DNA from: JAZKDW01 sp040387375
Lineage (GTDB): Bacteria > Pseudomonadota > Gammaproteobacteria > Burkholderiales > Burkholderiaceae_D
Length of the DNA: 64,000 bases
Direction: 5' to 3'
Assembly: GCA_040387375.1 (NCBI GenBank)
Contig: JAZKDW010000041.1
Coordinates: forward strand, 62,001-126,000
Under the pieces are notes generated by a model. That model was given only the letters and a program-made list of their open reading frames with translations, was not told the origin of the DNA and did no database searches. Shown here in pieces: positions 52,955 through 61,589 of this stretch. Numbering within the stretch: position 1 is the first letter of the stretch; each line of letters begins with the position of its first letter. The translations under genes and the position numbers were made by a program.

Positions 52955-53920
52955 ATGCGCGCCACGCTCCCCCTGCTTGCCAAAACCGATTTCCCGCCGC
53001 TGCGCCGCAATCAGGTGGCGGATACCCTGCAGGTCAATCTTGGTTACACCTGCAATCAGACTTGCCTGCATTGCCACGTCAACGCCGGCCCCAACCGTAC
53101 CGAGCAGATGGATCTTGCCACCGTGGAGCAGGTGCTCGATGTGCTGCGCGCCGGGCATGTCAAGACACTGGACCTGACCGGCGGCGCGCCCGAGATGAAC
53201 CAGCATTTCCGGTATCTGGTCGAATCCGCCCGCGCACTGGACGTGGCGGTGATCGATCGCTGCAACCTGACGATCCTGGAAGAACCCGGATATGAAACGC
53301 TGGCGCAATTCCTGGCGCAACAGCAGGTGCAAATCGTTGCCTCCCTGCCTTGCTACTCGGAAGACAATGTCGACAAGCAGCGCGGCAAGGGTGTATTCGA
53401 AACCAGCATCCGCGTGCTGCAAAAGCTTAACGCCTTGGGTTATGGCGCGGCGGACTCCGGCTTGCAGCTGCATCTGGTCTACAACCCGCAGGGACCTTCG
53501 CTGCCGCCGCCACAACAGGCGCTTAAAGCCGATTACGATAAATTTCTGGGCGAGAATTTCGGCATTTTCTTCAACCAGCTGTTCACCATCACCAATATGC
53601 CTATCCAGCGTTTCGGCAGTACGCTGCTGTCGCATGGAAAATTCAATAGCTACATGCAATTGCTGCGGGAAGCGCATCAGGATGCCAACCTGAAAAGCGT
53701 AATGTGCCGTTCGCTGATTTCAGTGGACTGGCAAGGGTATCTGTATGACTGCGACTTTAATCAGATGTTGGGTTTGCCCTTGAAATCCCATGGCATGGGC
53801 CGCATGCATCTGTCGGACCTGGTGAAAAACCAGCTCGAAGGAAATGGCATCGTGGTGGCCGACCATTGCTGGGGTTGCACGGCCGGCGCCGGCAGCAGTT
53901 GCGGCGGCGCACTCGCGTGA
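52955..53920 (+). CDS. arsS: Arsenosugar biosynthesis radical SAM protein ArsS
   Basis: A 321-residue radical SAM enzyme. The cluster Cys are Cys33, Cys37 and Cys40 in YTCNQTCLHCHVNAGPNRTE. The C-terminal half is the Cys-rich rSAM/selenodomain part, with YDCDFNQMLGLPL and CWGCTAGAGSSCGG near the end. In cyanobacteria ArsS makes a 5'-deoxy-5'-dimethylarsinoyl adenosine on the way to arsenosugars. Some family members carry selenocysteine near the C-terminus; this one has Cys. The downstream fusion gene starts 19 bp on, in a probable four-gene operon. No arsM methyltransferase is in the window. Confidence 0.88.
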   Translation: MRATLPLLAKTDFPPLRRNQVADTLQVNLGYTCNQTCLHCHVNAGPNRTEQMDLATVEQVLDVLRAGHVKTLDLTGGAPEMNQHFRYLVESARALDVAVIDRCNLTILEEPGYETLAQFLAQQQVQIVASLPCYSEDNVDKQRGKGVFETSIRVLQKLNALGYGAADSGLQLHLVYNPQGPSLPPPQQALKADYDKFLGENFGIFFNQLFTITNMPIQRFGSTLLSHGKFNSYMQLLREAHQDANLKSVMCRSLISVDWQGYLYDCDFNQMLGLPLKSHGMGRMHLSDLVKNQLEGNGIVVADHCWGCTAGAGSSCGGALA

Positions 53921-53939
53921 TTTCTCCAAGGAGTGCAGT

Positions 53940-56090
53940 GTGAACAAGAAGCGCCTCGGGCTGCTGCTGCTGGTAGCGGCAGCCGTTGCCGCATTTTTTG
54001 TGTTCGACCTCGGGCGTTTCCTCAGCCTGGAAGCAGTCAAGTCGCGGCAGCAGGAGTTGCAGACGTTAACCCGCCTTTATCCGTGGCAGAGCGCCGCCAT
54101 TTTTTTCATTGGCTATACGCTGTCCACCGCCTTGTCGATCCCCGGCGCGACCATCCTGACCCTGGCCGCCGGGGCGATTTTCGGATTGTGGTGGGGCAGC
54201 CTGATCGTCTCGTTCGCCGCCAGCATCGGCGCCACGCTGGCCTTCCTGGCGGCGCGATTCATCCTGCGCGATTCGATCCAGCAGCGCTTCGGCGACAAGC
54301 TCAAATCTTTCAATGACGGCATCGCCAGGGATGGTCCGTTCTACCTGTTCACGCTGCGGCTGGTGCCGCTGTTTCCCTTCTTCCTGATCAACCTGCTGAT
54401 GGGACTGACGCCGATGCGGGCCTGGACCTTTTACTGGGTCAGCCAGATTGGCATGCTGGCCGGTACGCTGGCGTATGTGAATGCCGGCACGCAGCTGGCG
54501 CAGATCAGCTCGGTCAAGGGCATCCTCTCGCCCGGCCTGGTGTTGTCATTTGTCCTGCTCGGCGTCTTTCCGCTGCTGGCGAAGAAGTCGGTCGACCTGT
54601 TCAAGGGACGCAAGGTGTATGCGAAGTGGCCGCGGCCGCGCCGCTACGATTACAACATGGTGGTCATCGGCGGCGGCTCGGCCGGACTGGTCACCGCTTA
54701 CATTGCGGCGGCGGTCAAGGCGAAGGTCGCATTGATCGAGCGTGACAAGCTCGGCGGCGATTGCCTCAATACCGGTTGTGTGCCATCAAAGGCGCTGATC
54801 CGTTCAGCCAGGCTGATGTCGGAGATCGGCAGGGCCAGGGAATTCGGTCTGGCATCGGCGACAGCGCAGATGGATTTCGCCAGCGTGATGGAACGTGTGC
54901 AGCGCATCGTCAAGACGATCGAGCCGCATGACTCGGTCGAGCGTTACACCGCGCTGGGGGTCGATTGTGTCGCGGGCAGCGCCAGGATCATTTCGCCGTT
55001 TGCCGTTGAAGTGACGGCTGCGGACGGCAGCCAACGCACGCTGAGCACCCGCAACATCGTGATCGCCGCGGGCGCACGGCCCTTCGTGCCGCCGATCCCC
55101 GGACTGGCTGAACTGGGCTTTGTCACCTCGGATACCTTGTGGGCGTTGCGGGAATTGCCGGCGCGGCTAGTGGTGCTGGGCGGCGGTCCGATCGGCTGCG
55201 AGCTGGCGCAGGCATTCGCGCGGCTCGGTTCGGCAGTCACGCAGGTGGAAATGGCGGACCGCATCATGCTGCGTGAAGACCCGGAAGTGTCGGCGCTGGT
55301 CGAAGCGCGCTTTCGCGCTGAAGGCATTCAGGTGCTGACCGCGCACAAGGCAAAACAATGCGTGCTTGAAAATGGCGAGAAGCTGATGATTGCCGAACAC
55401 CAGGGCAGGGAGGTGCACATCCCGTTCGATCTTGTGCTGTGTGCGGTCGGACGCACCGCCAACACCAGCGGCTACGGCCTGGAAGAGCTGGGCATCAACC
55501 TCACCCCGGCGCGCACGGTCGACACCAATGAATACATGCAGACCCTTTATCCGAACATCTTTGCCGCCGGCGACGTCGCCGGGCCTTTCCAGTTTACGCA
55601 CGTCGCCGCGCACCAGGCCTGGTATGCAGCGGTCAATGGCCTGTTCGGGCGTTTCAGGAAATTCAAGGCCGATTATTCGGTCATTCCCTGGGCTACGTTT
55701 ACCGAGCCGGAAGTGGCGCGGGTCGGCCTCAACGAGCAGGAAGCGCGGGCGCAGAATATTCCGCATGAAATAACCGTGTTCGCGCTCGAGGAGCTCGACC
55801 GCGCGATTACCGACCAAGCCGCGCACGGGTTCATCAAGGTCCTGACGGTGCCGGGCAAGGACCGGATCCTTGGCGTGACGATAGCCGGTGAACATGCGGG
55901 CGACCTGATCGCCGAATATGTGATGGCGATGAAACATGGCCTGGGACTCAACAAGATACTGGGAACGATCCACATCTATCCGACGCTCGCCGAAGCCAAT
56001 AAATATGTGGCGGGCGCCTGGAAACGCGCGCATGCGCCGGCGAGGCTGCTGGAATGGGTCAGGCGCTACCATGCGTGGCAGCGCGGCTGA
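53940..56090 (+). CDS. TVP38/TMEM64 - FAD pyridine nucleotide-disulfide oxidoreductase fusion
   Basis: A 716-residue fusion. Residues 1-220 form a TVP38/TMEM64 (DedA-like) membrane domain with about five hydrophobic segments (STALSIPGATILTLAAGAIFG). From about 238 a dihydrolipoamide/mercuric-reductase-like flavoprotein begins: VVIGGGSAGLVTAYIAA, the redox pair Cys275 and Cys280 in GGDCLNTGCVPSK, VVLGGGPIGCELAQAFARLG and ANIFAAGD-like YPNIFAAGDVAG. The C-terminal PTLAEANK region replaces the usual catalytic His-Glu part, with HIYPTLAE. The start is a GTG at 53940 after AAGGAG, and the frame upstream of it lies inside arsS. Substrate unknown. Confidence 0.9.
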   Translation: MNKKRLGLLLLVAAAVAAFFVFDLGRFLSLEAVKSRQQELQTLTRLYPWQSAAIFFIGYTLSTALSIPGATILTLAAGAIFGLWWGSLIVSFAASIGATLAFLAARFILRDSIQQRFGDKLKSFNDGIARDGPFYLFTLRLVPLFPFFLINLLMGLTPMRAWTFYWVSQIGMLAGTLAYVNAGTQLAQISSVKGILSPGLVLSFVLLGVFPLLAKKSVDLFKGRKVYAKWPRPRRYDYNMVVIGGGSAGLVTAYIAAAVKAKVALIERDKLGGDCLNTGCVPSKALIRSARLMSEIGRAREFGLASATAQMDFASVMERVQRIVKTIEPHDSVERYTALGVDCVAGSARIISPFAVEVTAADGSQRTLSTRNIVIAAGARPFVPPIPGLAELGFVTSDTLWALRELPARLVVLGGGPIGCELAQAFARLGSAVTQVEMADRIMLREDPEVSALVEARFRAEGIQVLTAHKAKQCVLENGEKLMIAEHQGREVHIPFDLVLCAVGRTANTSGYGLEELGINLTPARTVDTNEYMQTLYPNIFAAGDVAGPFQFTHVAAHQAWYAAVNGLFGRFRKFKADYSVIPWATFTEPEVARVGLNEQEARAQNIPHEITVFALEELDRAITDQAAHGFIKVLTVPGKDRILGVTIAGEHAGDLIAEYVMAMKHGLGLNKILGTIHIYPTLAEANKYVAGAWKRAHAPARLLEWVRRYHAWQRG

Positions 56091-56098
56091 GCCTTGGC

Positions 56099-56788
56099 AT
56101 GAAGTCGCGTTTGTCGATCATCATTCCCGTCCTCAACGAGGCGGCCGGCATCGCCGGGCTGTTGACCCAGCTGACTGTTTTACGGGAGCGCGGTGCGCAG
56201 ATCATCGTGTGTGATGGCGGCAGCAGCGACGGCACAACCGCATTGGCGGCGCCGCTGGCCGATCGGGTGCTCGATTGCACACGCGGACGCGCACATCAGA
56301 TGAATGCCGGTGCGCAGGCGGCTGACGGTGAGGCGCTTTTGTTCCTGCACGCGGATACCACATTGCCGGCCGATGCCGATGTTTTGATTGAAGCGGCACT
56401 GAGCGATCACCTGTGGGGCCGCTTCGATGTGGATCTGGCCGGCGCCCATCGGCTGCTGCCGGTGATTGCCACGATGATGAACCTGCGCTCGCGCGTGACC
56501 GGCATCGCGACCGGCGATCAGGCGATGTTCATGCGGCGCGAGACATTCAGGCAAGTCGGCGGTTTTGCCGCAATGCCGTTGATGGAAGACATCGAGCTGA
56601 GCGCGCGCCTGAAGCGCGCAGGCCGTCCGGCCTGCCTGCGCCAGCGTGTCTCCGCTTCCGCCCGCCGCTGGGAAAAAAACGGCCTCTGGCGTACCGTGTT
56701 CCTGATGTGGCGGCTACGCCTTGCCTATTTTTTCGGCGCCGATCCGCGCCGTCTTGCTGTTGCTTACGGCTACGGTTCCGGCAAATGA
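56099..56788 (+). CDS. Glycosyltransferase 2, rSAM/selenodomain-associated (TIGR04283)
   Basis: A 229-residue family 2 glycosyltransferase. It begins MKSRLSIIIPVLNEAAGIAG, with the nucleotide-binding CDGGSSDGT and FLHADTTLPA motifs and MEDIELSARLKRAG near the acceptor site. It matches my recollection of TIGR04283, named for its association with ArsS-type rSAM proteins. The ATG at 56099 lies just after the fusion gene stop (8 bp), and its own stop overlaps the next start (ATGA at 56785). Confidence 0.85.
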   Translation: MKSRLSIIIPVLNEAAGIAGLLTQLTVLRERGAQIIVCDGGSSDGTTALAAPLADRVLDCTRGRAHQMNAGAQAADGEALLFLHADTTLPADADVLIEAALSDHLWGRFDVDLAGAHRLLPVIATMMNLRSRVTGIATGDQAMFMRRETFRQVGGFAAMPLMEDIELSARLKRAGRPACLRQRVSASARRWEKNGLWRTVFLMWRLRLAYFFGADPRRLAVAYGYGSGK

Positions 56789-57423
56789 GCGGGTCCTTTC
56801 ATATTGCAGTTTTTGCGCGGGCGCCGGTGGCCGGGGAGAGCAAGACGCGGTTGATACCCTTGCTGGGCGAGGAGGGCGCCGCCGCCGCGCAGCGCAAGAT
56901 GTGCCTTCGTACACTGGCTACCGCCTGCGCCGCCGCGCCTGGGAATGTGTCCTTATGGACTGCGGGTGATGGCGGACATCCATTCTTCACGGCGTGCGCA
57001 AATCGTTTTGCCGTCGATTGCCATGCGCAGTGTGCCGGCGATCTCGGCATGCGCATGGCTGACTGCCTGCGCCGGCTTTTGCGCAGGCACGATACGGTGC
57101 TGTTGATCGGCACCGATTGTCCGGTCCTGGCGCCGGCTGACCTGCACTGTGCCGCGAATGCACTGCAGCAGGGTGCGTGTCTGGTTTTTACGCCGGCTGG
57201 AGATGGCGGTTATGTGCTGGTGGGTGCGCAGGAACATGAGGACGGAATCGATGCGGCATTTTCACAGGCGTTCCGTATGGTTGACTGGGGCACGCCGCAG
57301 GTGATGGAGCAAACACGGTCCCGATTGGCCGGGATCGGCTGCGTGTGGAGCGAGTGTCCGACCTTGTGGGATGTGGATACGCCGCTTGATTATGTCCGGG
57401 CACGGCAGGCGCAACTGTTGTAG
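56785..57423 (+). CDS. Glycosyltransferase 1, rSAM/selenodomain-associated (TIGR04282)
   Basis: A 212-residue nucleotidyl/glycosyltransferase-like protein of the CofC/GT-A fold. It reads IAVFARAPVAGESKTRLIPL, LLIGTDCPVLAPADL, GDGGYVLVGAQE and WDVDTPLDYVRA. It matches the TIGR04282 pattern, the second transferase that travels with ArsS. The ATG at 56785 overlaps the previous stop. It ends the putative arsenosugar operon, convergent with the stress-protein gene. Confidence 0.85.
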   Translation: MSGSFHIAVFARAPVAGESKTRLIPLLGEEGAAAAQRKMCLRTLATACAAAPGNVSLWTAGDGGHPFFTACANRFAVDCHAQCAGDLGMRMADCLRRLLRRHDTVLLIGTDCPVLAPADLHCAANALQQGACLVFTPAGDGGYVLVGAQEHEDGIDAAFSQAFRMVDWGTPQVMEQTRSRLAGIGCVWSECPTLWDVDTPLDYVRARQAQLL

Positions 57424-57431
57424 CTGCCCGG

Positions 57432-58271
57432 TCAATGCGCCATCAATACCGGTAGTGTCATCGACTGCAGTACAACCCTCGTGACTCCACCCAGCAATAT
57501 CTCGCGGAAGCGCGAATGGCCGTAAGCACCCATCACGATCAGATCCGACGTCCGGTCGGACGCCAGCGATAACAAGGCGGTGCCGACATCGAGGTCCGTC
57601 TTCTGCAAGGTGAGCACGGTTTTGATGCCGTGCCGCGCAAGATAGGCTTGAATGTCGGTTCCCGGTTCCGCATTCGGCAGCAGCAGTGATGCGTGGGCAT
57701 TAAATATCACGATTTCCACGCCGGTGGCGCGTTTGAATAGCGGCAGAGCGCCGGCGACGGCGCGTGTTGCTTCCATGCTTGCATCCCACGCAAGCAGCAC
57801 CTTGCTGCCGACCTGATCCACATGTCCGGTGTAGGGCACGATCAGCACCGGCCGGCCGCAATGCAGCACCACATGCTCGGGAAAATTTGGCGTCACTCCG
57901 GGCGTCGGTTCGTCGGGATCGGTCTGTCCGATCACCACCAGGTCGCAGTAACGGGCCAACAGGTTGATGCCGCTGCCGGCTTCATCATCGGCCACGCGCT
58001 TTTCAAGCGAGTCCAGGCCTGCCAATTTTGCGATCGCCTCAAATTCCGCCAGCGCATGATCGGCGCGCTGGCGCAAGAATTCCAGATGGGCAGCCAGCGT
58101 AGGATCTTGCGGCGGAACGCCATCGTTTCCATAAACGAAGCGGGAGATGCCGGTCATCGCAGCGCCGATCAAATGCGCTTTCTCAGCGCGGGCGATCATG
58201 GCGGCAAGCTTCACACGTTGCGCCATATGCCTGGATTGATCAACGTGCACCAGGATTGTTTTGTAAGCCAT
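57432..58271 (-). CDS. Tandem universal stress protein
   Basis: A 279-residue protein with two UspA domains in tandem. The first (about 1-150) starts MAYKTILVHVDQSRHMAQRV; the second (about 150-279) has KVLLAWDASMEATRAV and ends in the ATP-binding pattern VMGAYGHSRFREILLGGVTR. The ATG at 58271 follows GAGGAA; the frame is open 40 codons further up but is not family-like. It is probably a separate unit from the exporter genes 120 bp upstream. Confidence 0.92.
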   Translation of the reverse strand: MAYKTILVHVDQSRHMAQRVKLAAMIARAEKAHLIGAAMTGISRFVYGNDGVPPQDPTLAAHLEFLRQRADHALAEFEAIAKLAGLDSLEKRVADDEAGSGINLLARYCDLVVIGQTDPDEPTPGVTPNFPEHVVLHCGRPVLIVPYTGHVDQVGSKVLLAWDASMEATRAVAGALPLFKRATGVEIVIFNAHASLLLPNAEPGTDIQAYLARHGIKTVLTLQKTDLDVGTALLSLASDRTSDLIVMGAYGHSRFREILLGGVTRVVLQSMTLPVLMAH

Positions 58272-58391
58272 GGCTGGTTCCTCTTGCAACACTTGCTCAT
58301 CAATGTCGTCAGCGTAGGTCGTTACAGGGAGGTAGTCCAGAAAGCAGGCATTTCGCAAGATGCTCATTGCCACATGTTTGAGCGGCGTCAA

Positions 58392-59516
58392 TCAGTCCAA
58401 AGTCCGCCGGTACCTGCCAAGCGCGATGATGCCCGCAGCCAGCATGAATACAGCGATCGGCCACAAGTCGGGCACGATGGCGGCGAATGTATTGCCCTTT
58501 AAAAGAATGCCGCGCACGATGCGCAGGAAATGCGTCAGCGGCAATATTTCGCCAAACATCTGTGCCCACACCGGCATGCCGCGAAACGGAAACATGAATC
58601 CCGACAGCAGCAGCGATGGCAGGAAAAAGAAAAAAGTCAGCTGCATTGCCTGCAACTGGTTTCTGGCAATCGTGGAGAAGGTGAATCCGACCGCCAGGTT
58701 GGCCGCCATGAACAGCACCAGCGCCATCGACAACAAGACCAGGCTGCCGACCATCGGTACGTCGAACAGCAGCCTGGCCGCAGCCAGGATGACAATCACC
58801 TGCACGTAGCCGATCAGGATATAAGGTGCGATTTTTCCCACCATCACCTCGACCGGCAGCGCAGGGGTGGCGAGCAGATTTTCCATCGTGCCGCGTTCAC
58901 GTTCGCGGGTCATGGCCAGCGAGGTCATCATCACCATGGTCATGGTCAGGATCACGCCGATCAGTCCCGGCACAATGTTATAGCGCGACAATGCCTCCGG
59001 GTTGTAACGGCGCTGCACGCGTACCTCGAAGGGCAGATCGGTCGTCTGCAGATGCGCCAGCGCGCCGGTCAGGTCGCGCGACATGGTCTGCCTGCTGATC
59101 CGGTCCACTGCGGCCAGCGCATTGCCGGAGGCGGCCGGGTCGGTGGCATCGGCGGCGAGCAGGATGGCGGGATGTTCGCCGCGAATCATGCGGCGCGAAA
59201 AATCGGGCGGAATCACCAGTACGAACTGGACCCGGCCTTCCGCCAGCAGCCGGTTGGCGTCCGCTTCGCTGCGTGCCTGTCCGGTGATGCGGAAGTAGCC
59301 CGAATTCTCCAGGCCGGACAAGAAGCTGCGTGAAAATTCGCTGTGGTCGGCGATGACCACCGCCACCGGCAGGTTCCTGGGATCGGTATTGATTGCATAG
59401 CCGAACAGGATCAGCTGCATGATCGGTACCGCGACCATCATCGCAAAGGTCAGGCGGTCACGCCGGATCTGGCGGAACTCCTTGATCAGAATGGCGAGAA
59501 AACGCGACCAGTTCAT
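58392..59516 (-). CDS. ABC-2 type exporter permease
   Basis: A 374-residue ABC-2 permease of the YhhJ/YbhS kind. It has an N-terminal TM (FAMMVAVPIMQLILFGYAIN), a large periplasmic domain at about 45-170, and five TM segments in the C-terminal half, with RERERGTMENLLATPA at the cytoplasmic loop. Its start overlaps the ATPase stop (ATGA at 59513-59516). Only one permease gene is present; it would work as a homodimer unless a second is elsewhere. Confidence 0.92.
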   Translation of the reverse strand: MNWSRFLAILIKEFRQIRRDRLTFAMMVAVPIMQLILFGYAINTDPRNLPVAVVIADHSEFSRSFLSGLENSGYFRITGQARSEADANRLLAEGRVQFVLVIPPDFSRRMIRGEHPAILLAADATDPAASGNALAAVDRISRQTMSRDLTGALAHLQTTDLPFEVRVQRRYNPEALSRYNIVPGLIGVILTMTMVMMTSLAMTRERERGTMENLLATPALPVEVMVGKIAPYILIGYVQVIVILAAARLLFDVPMVGSLVLLSMALVLFMAANLAVGFTFSTIARNQLQAMQLTFFFFLPSLLLSGFMFPFRGMPVWAQMFGEILPLTHFLRIVRGILLKGNTFAAIVPDLWPIAVFMLAAGIIALGRYRRTLD

Positions 59517-60457
59517 GGCCTGTCTTGCGTGTAATTGTCGGTGGTGTCCTGCATCAGCGCGATGAACACATCTTCCAGGTTCGGTTCGACTGTCGTCGCC
59601 TCGATGCCGCGCGCCAGCCAGGGTGCAAGCGCGGCGTCCAGCTCGGCTTGCGATCGTGCGCCGACGTGCAGTGTGGCGCCAAAGGATGCCACGGTTTTAA
59701 TGCGCGGATCGGCACGCAATGCCTGCGCCAGTGCCACCAGGCCGGGACCGCGGATCTCGCAGGTCACCAGCCCGGCGCCGGCTATCAGTTCGGCGGCTGT
59801 GCCTCTTGCCAGCAAGCGCCCGTACGAGATGTAGGCCAGCGCATGACAGCGTTCGGCCTCATCCATGTAGTGGGTGGACACCAGGACGGTCAGACCACCG
59901 GCGGCGAGTTCATGCAAGCGGTCCCAGAAGTCGCGCCGTGCCTTTGGATCGACGCCGGCGGTGGGCTCGTCGAGCAGCAGCAATTGCGGGTCGTGGAGCA
60001 GGCAGGCGGCCAATGCCAGCCGCTGTTTCCAGCCGCCTGACAAGGCGCCGGCCAGCTGGCTGCGGCGGCTGCTCAGGCCCAGCTGTTCCAGCGTCAGGTT
60101 GACTTTGGCATCACGTCCGGGAACTTCGTAGACGCGCGCGATGAAAGACAGGTTTTCCTCGATGCTGAGGTCTTCATACAGACCAAATTTTTGCGTCATG
60201 TAGCCGACCTGGCGTTTGATCAGCTGCGCTTCGCGCCGGAGGTCGTAGCCGAGGCAGGTGCCTTCTCCTTCATCCGGTGTCAACAGGCCGCACAACATCC
60301 GGATAGTGGTCGTCTTGCCGCTGCCGTTGGGGCCGAGAAAACCGTATATGGATCCTTTTGGCACACGCAATGCGACATGGTCGACCACGGTGCGATCGCC
60401 GTAACGTTTGGTCAGGCCACGCACATCGATGGCCGCTGCGGTGTCCTGTGCGGTCAC
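59513..60457 (-). CDS. ABC exporter ATPase
   Basis: A 314-residue ATP-binding subunit. Walker A is FLGPNGSGKTTTIRM, signature LAGALSGGWKQRLALA and Walker B LLLDEPTAGVDPKARRDF, with the switch His in STHYMDEAERC. A C-terminal drug-exporter extension (about 230-314) follows. The start is a GTG at 60457 that overlaps the HlyD stop; the frame upstream to 60775 is antisense-free overlap with hlyD and not coding. It has a single ATPase domain, unlike RbbA/YbhF proteins with two. Confidence 0.92.
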   Translation of the reverse strand: MTAQDTAAAIDVRGLTKRYGDRTVVDHVALRVPKGSIYGFLGPNGSGKTTTIRMLCGLLTPDEGEGTCLGYDLRREAQLIKRQVGYMTQKFGLYEDLSIEENLSFIARVYEVPGRDAKVNLTLEQLGLSSRRSQLAGALSGGWKQRLALAACLLHDPQLLLLDEPTAGVDPKARRDFWDRLHELAAGGLTVLVSTHYMDEAERCHALAYISYGRLLARGTAAELIAGAGLVTCEIRGPGLVALAQALRADPRIKTVASFGATLHVGARSQAELDAALAPWLARGIEATTVEPNLEDVFIALMQDTTDNYTQDRP

Positions 60458-61464
60458 GGCGATTTCCCGGCGAGCCGGATGTCGAGCGGTTGCCCCGGAT
60501 GCAGCGCGGCGGCTTGCCCGGGGACGGGTCTTGCTTCGATCATGAAGACCAGGCTGGCGCGATTTTCCTTGCTGTAGATGAGCGGTGAGGTGTATTCGGC
60601 TTCGCGCGAGATATAGCTGATGGTTGCCGGGACCGGCGCACTGCAGCCGTCGCATTGCAGCACCACGTCCTGGCCGAGGCGAAGCGCGCCGACTTGCGGT
60701 TCGGGCACAAAAAATCGCGCCTTGATATTCTGCGGTGGCAGCAGGCTCACCACGGGACTGCCGGCCGGTACCCATTCACCTTCGCGGAACAGCACGTCGG
60801 CAACCTCCGCCGCGACAGGTACACGGCGGGATTTCTGTTCGAGCTGCCAGTCGGCCTGCGCCAGCTGTGCCTGCGCGGTTTTCACCTCCTGTTCGGCGGC
60901 GTTGATTTCATCCATGCGGGCGCCGAGCTGCGCTACCCGCAGTTGCGCGCGCAATTCATTCATGCGGGCCCGGTCGCGTTCGACAGTCGCCATGGCGTCA
61001 TCGAGCCGTGCCGGCGACTGGAATTTCGCTGCGGCCAGTTCCTGTTGCCGCTTCAGGTCGGCCAATGATAATGTCAGTGCGGCCTGCACTTGCGCCAGCT
61101 GTGCATTGATGGCGGCAATTTCTTCCGGCCGCCTTCCTTTTTTCAGGTTGGCCAGTTGGGCGATTGCGCGCTGCACCCTATATGCTGCTTCGTCACGCGC
61201 GGCGCGTTCGTTTTCCTGTTCCAGCACGAAAGCGGGCGCGCCAGTCTCGGCCTTGTCGCCGCGCTTGAGATACAGCCGCGTCAGCGTGCCGGCGATCGGA
61301 CTGGCCAGGCGCACGTAGTCGGCCTCGGCATAGCCGGGGAAAAATCCGGCTGGCTGGTCGGTGCAGGCGGACATGCTGCCCGCCATCGTCGCAAGTACGA
61401 GGAAAAGCCGCGGCAAGGCCCCGGCCTGGGTACGGTCTCCGCTGGAGTCAGGAAAAAACTTCAT
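60454..61464 (-). CDS. HlyD-family membrane-fusion protein, likely lipoprotein
   Basis: A 336-residue periplasmic adaptor. After a signal segment (LFLVLATMAGSMSAC) a Cys at about residue 34 could be lipidated. A biotinyl-lipoyl domain (ASPIAGTLTRLYLKRGDK) is followed by a long coiled coil (about 85-210, rich in Ala/Gln/Arg) and the second lipoyl half and beta barrel. It is the first gene of the hlyD-ATPase-permease unit, with GTGA and ATGA overlaps throughout, and probably exports a small lipophilic compound. Its start lies 125 bp from kup, divergent. Confidence 0.9.
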   Translation of the reverse strand: MKFFPDSSGDRTQAGALPRLFLVLATMAGSMSACTDQPAGFFPGYAEADYVRLASPIAGTLTRLYLKRGDKAETGAPAFVLEQENERAARDEAAYRVQRAIAQLANLKKGRRPEEIAAINAQLAQVQAALTLSLADLKRQQELAAAKFQSPARLDDAMATVERDRARMNELRAQLRVAQLGARMDEINAAEQEVKTAQAQLAQADWQLEQKSRRVPVAAEVADVLFREGEWVPAGSPVVSLLPPQNIKARFFVPEPQVGALRLGQDVVLQCDGCSAPVPATISYISREAEYTSPLIYSKENRASLVFMIEARPVPGQAAALHPGQPLDIRLAGKSP

Positions 61465-61589
61465 GAGGATCCAATACGAATACGATTTCCTGCCAATTGA
61501 TGCAATAATCCGGGAAGAAATTCAGGGACCCGGTATGGCTATTCCTGAACCACCACTTCCCGGCAATAAAAATCAACACAAGGCGCCCA

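Noticed and set aside
53900..53940. Reading the arsS TGA stop as selenocysteine
   Set aside because: Some family members carry selenocysteine, but here the Cys-type C-terminus GSSCGG is complete, the TGA lies three codons after it, and read-through adds only seven residues. No bacterial SECIS hairpin was evident.
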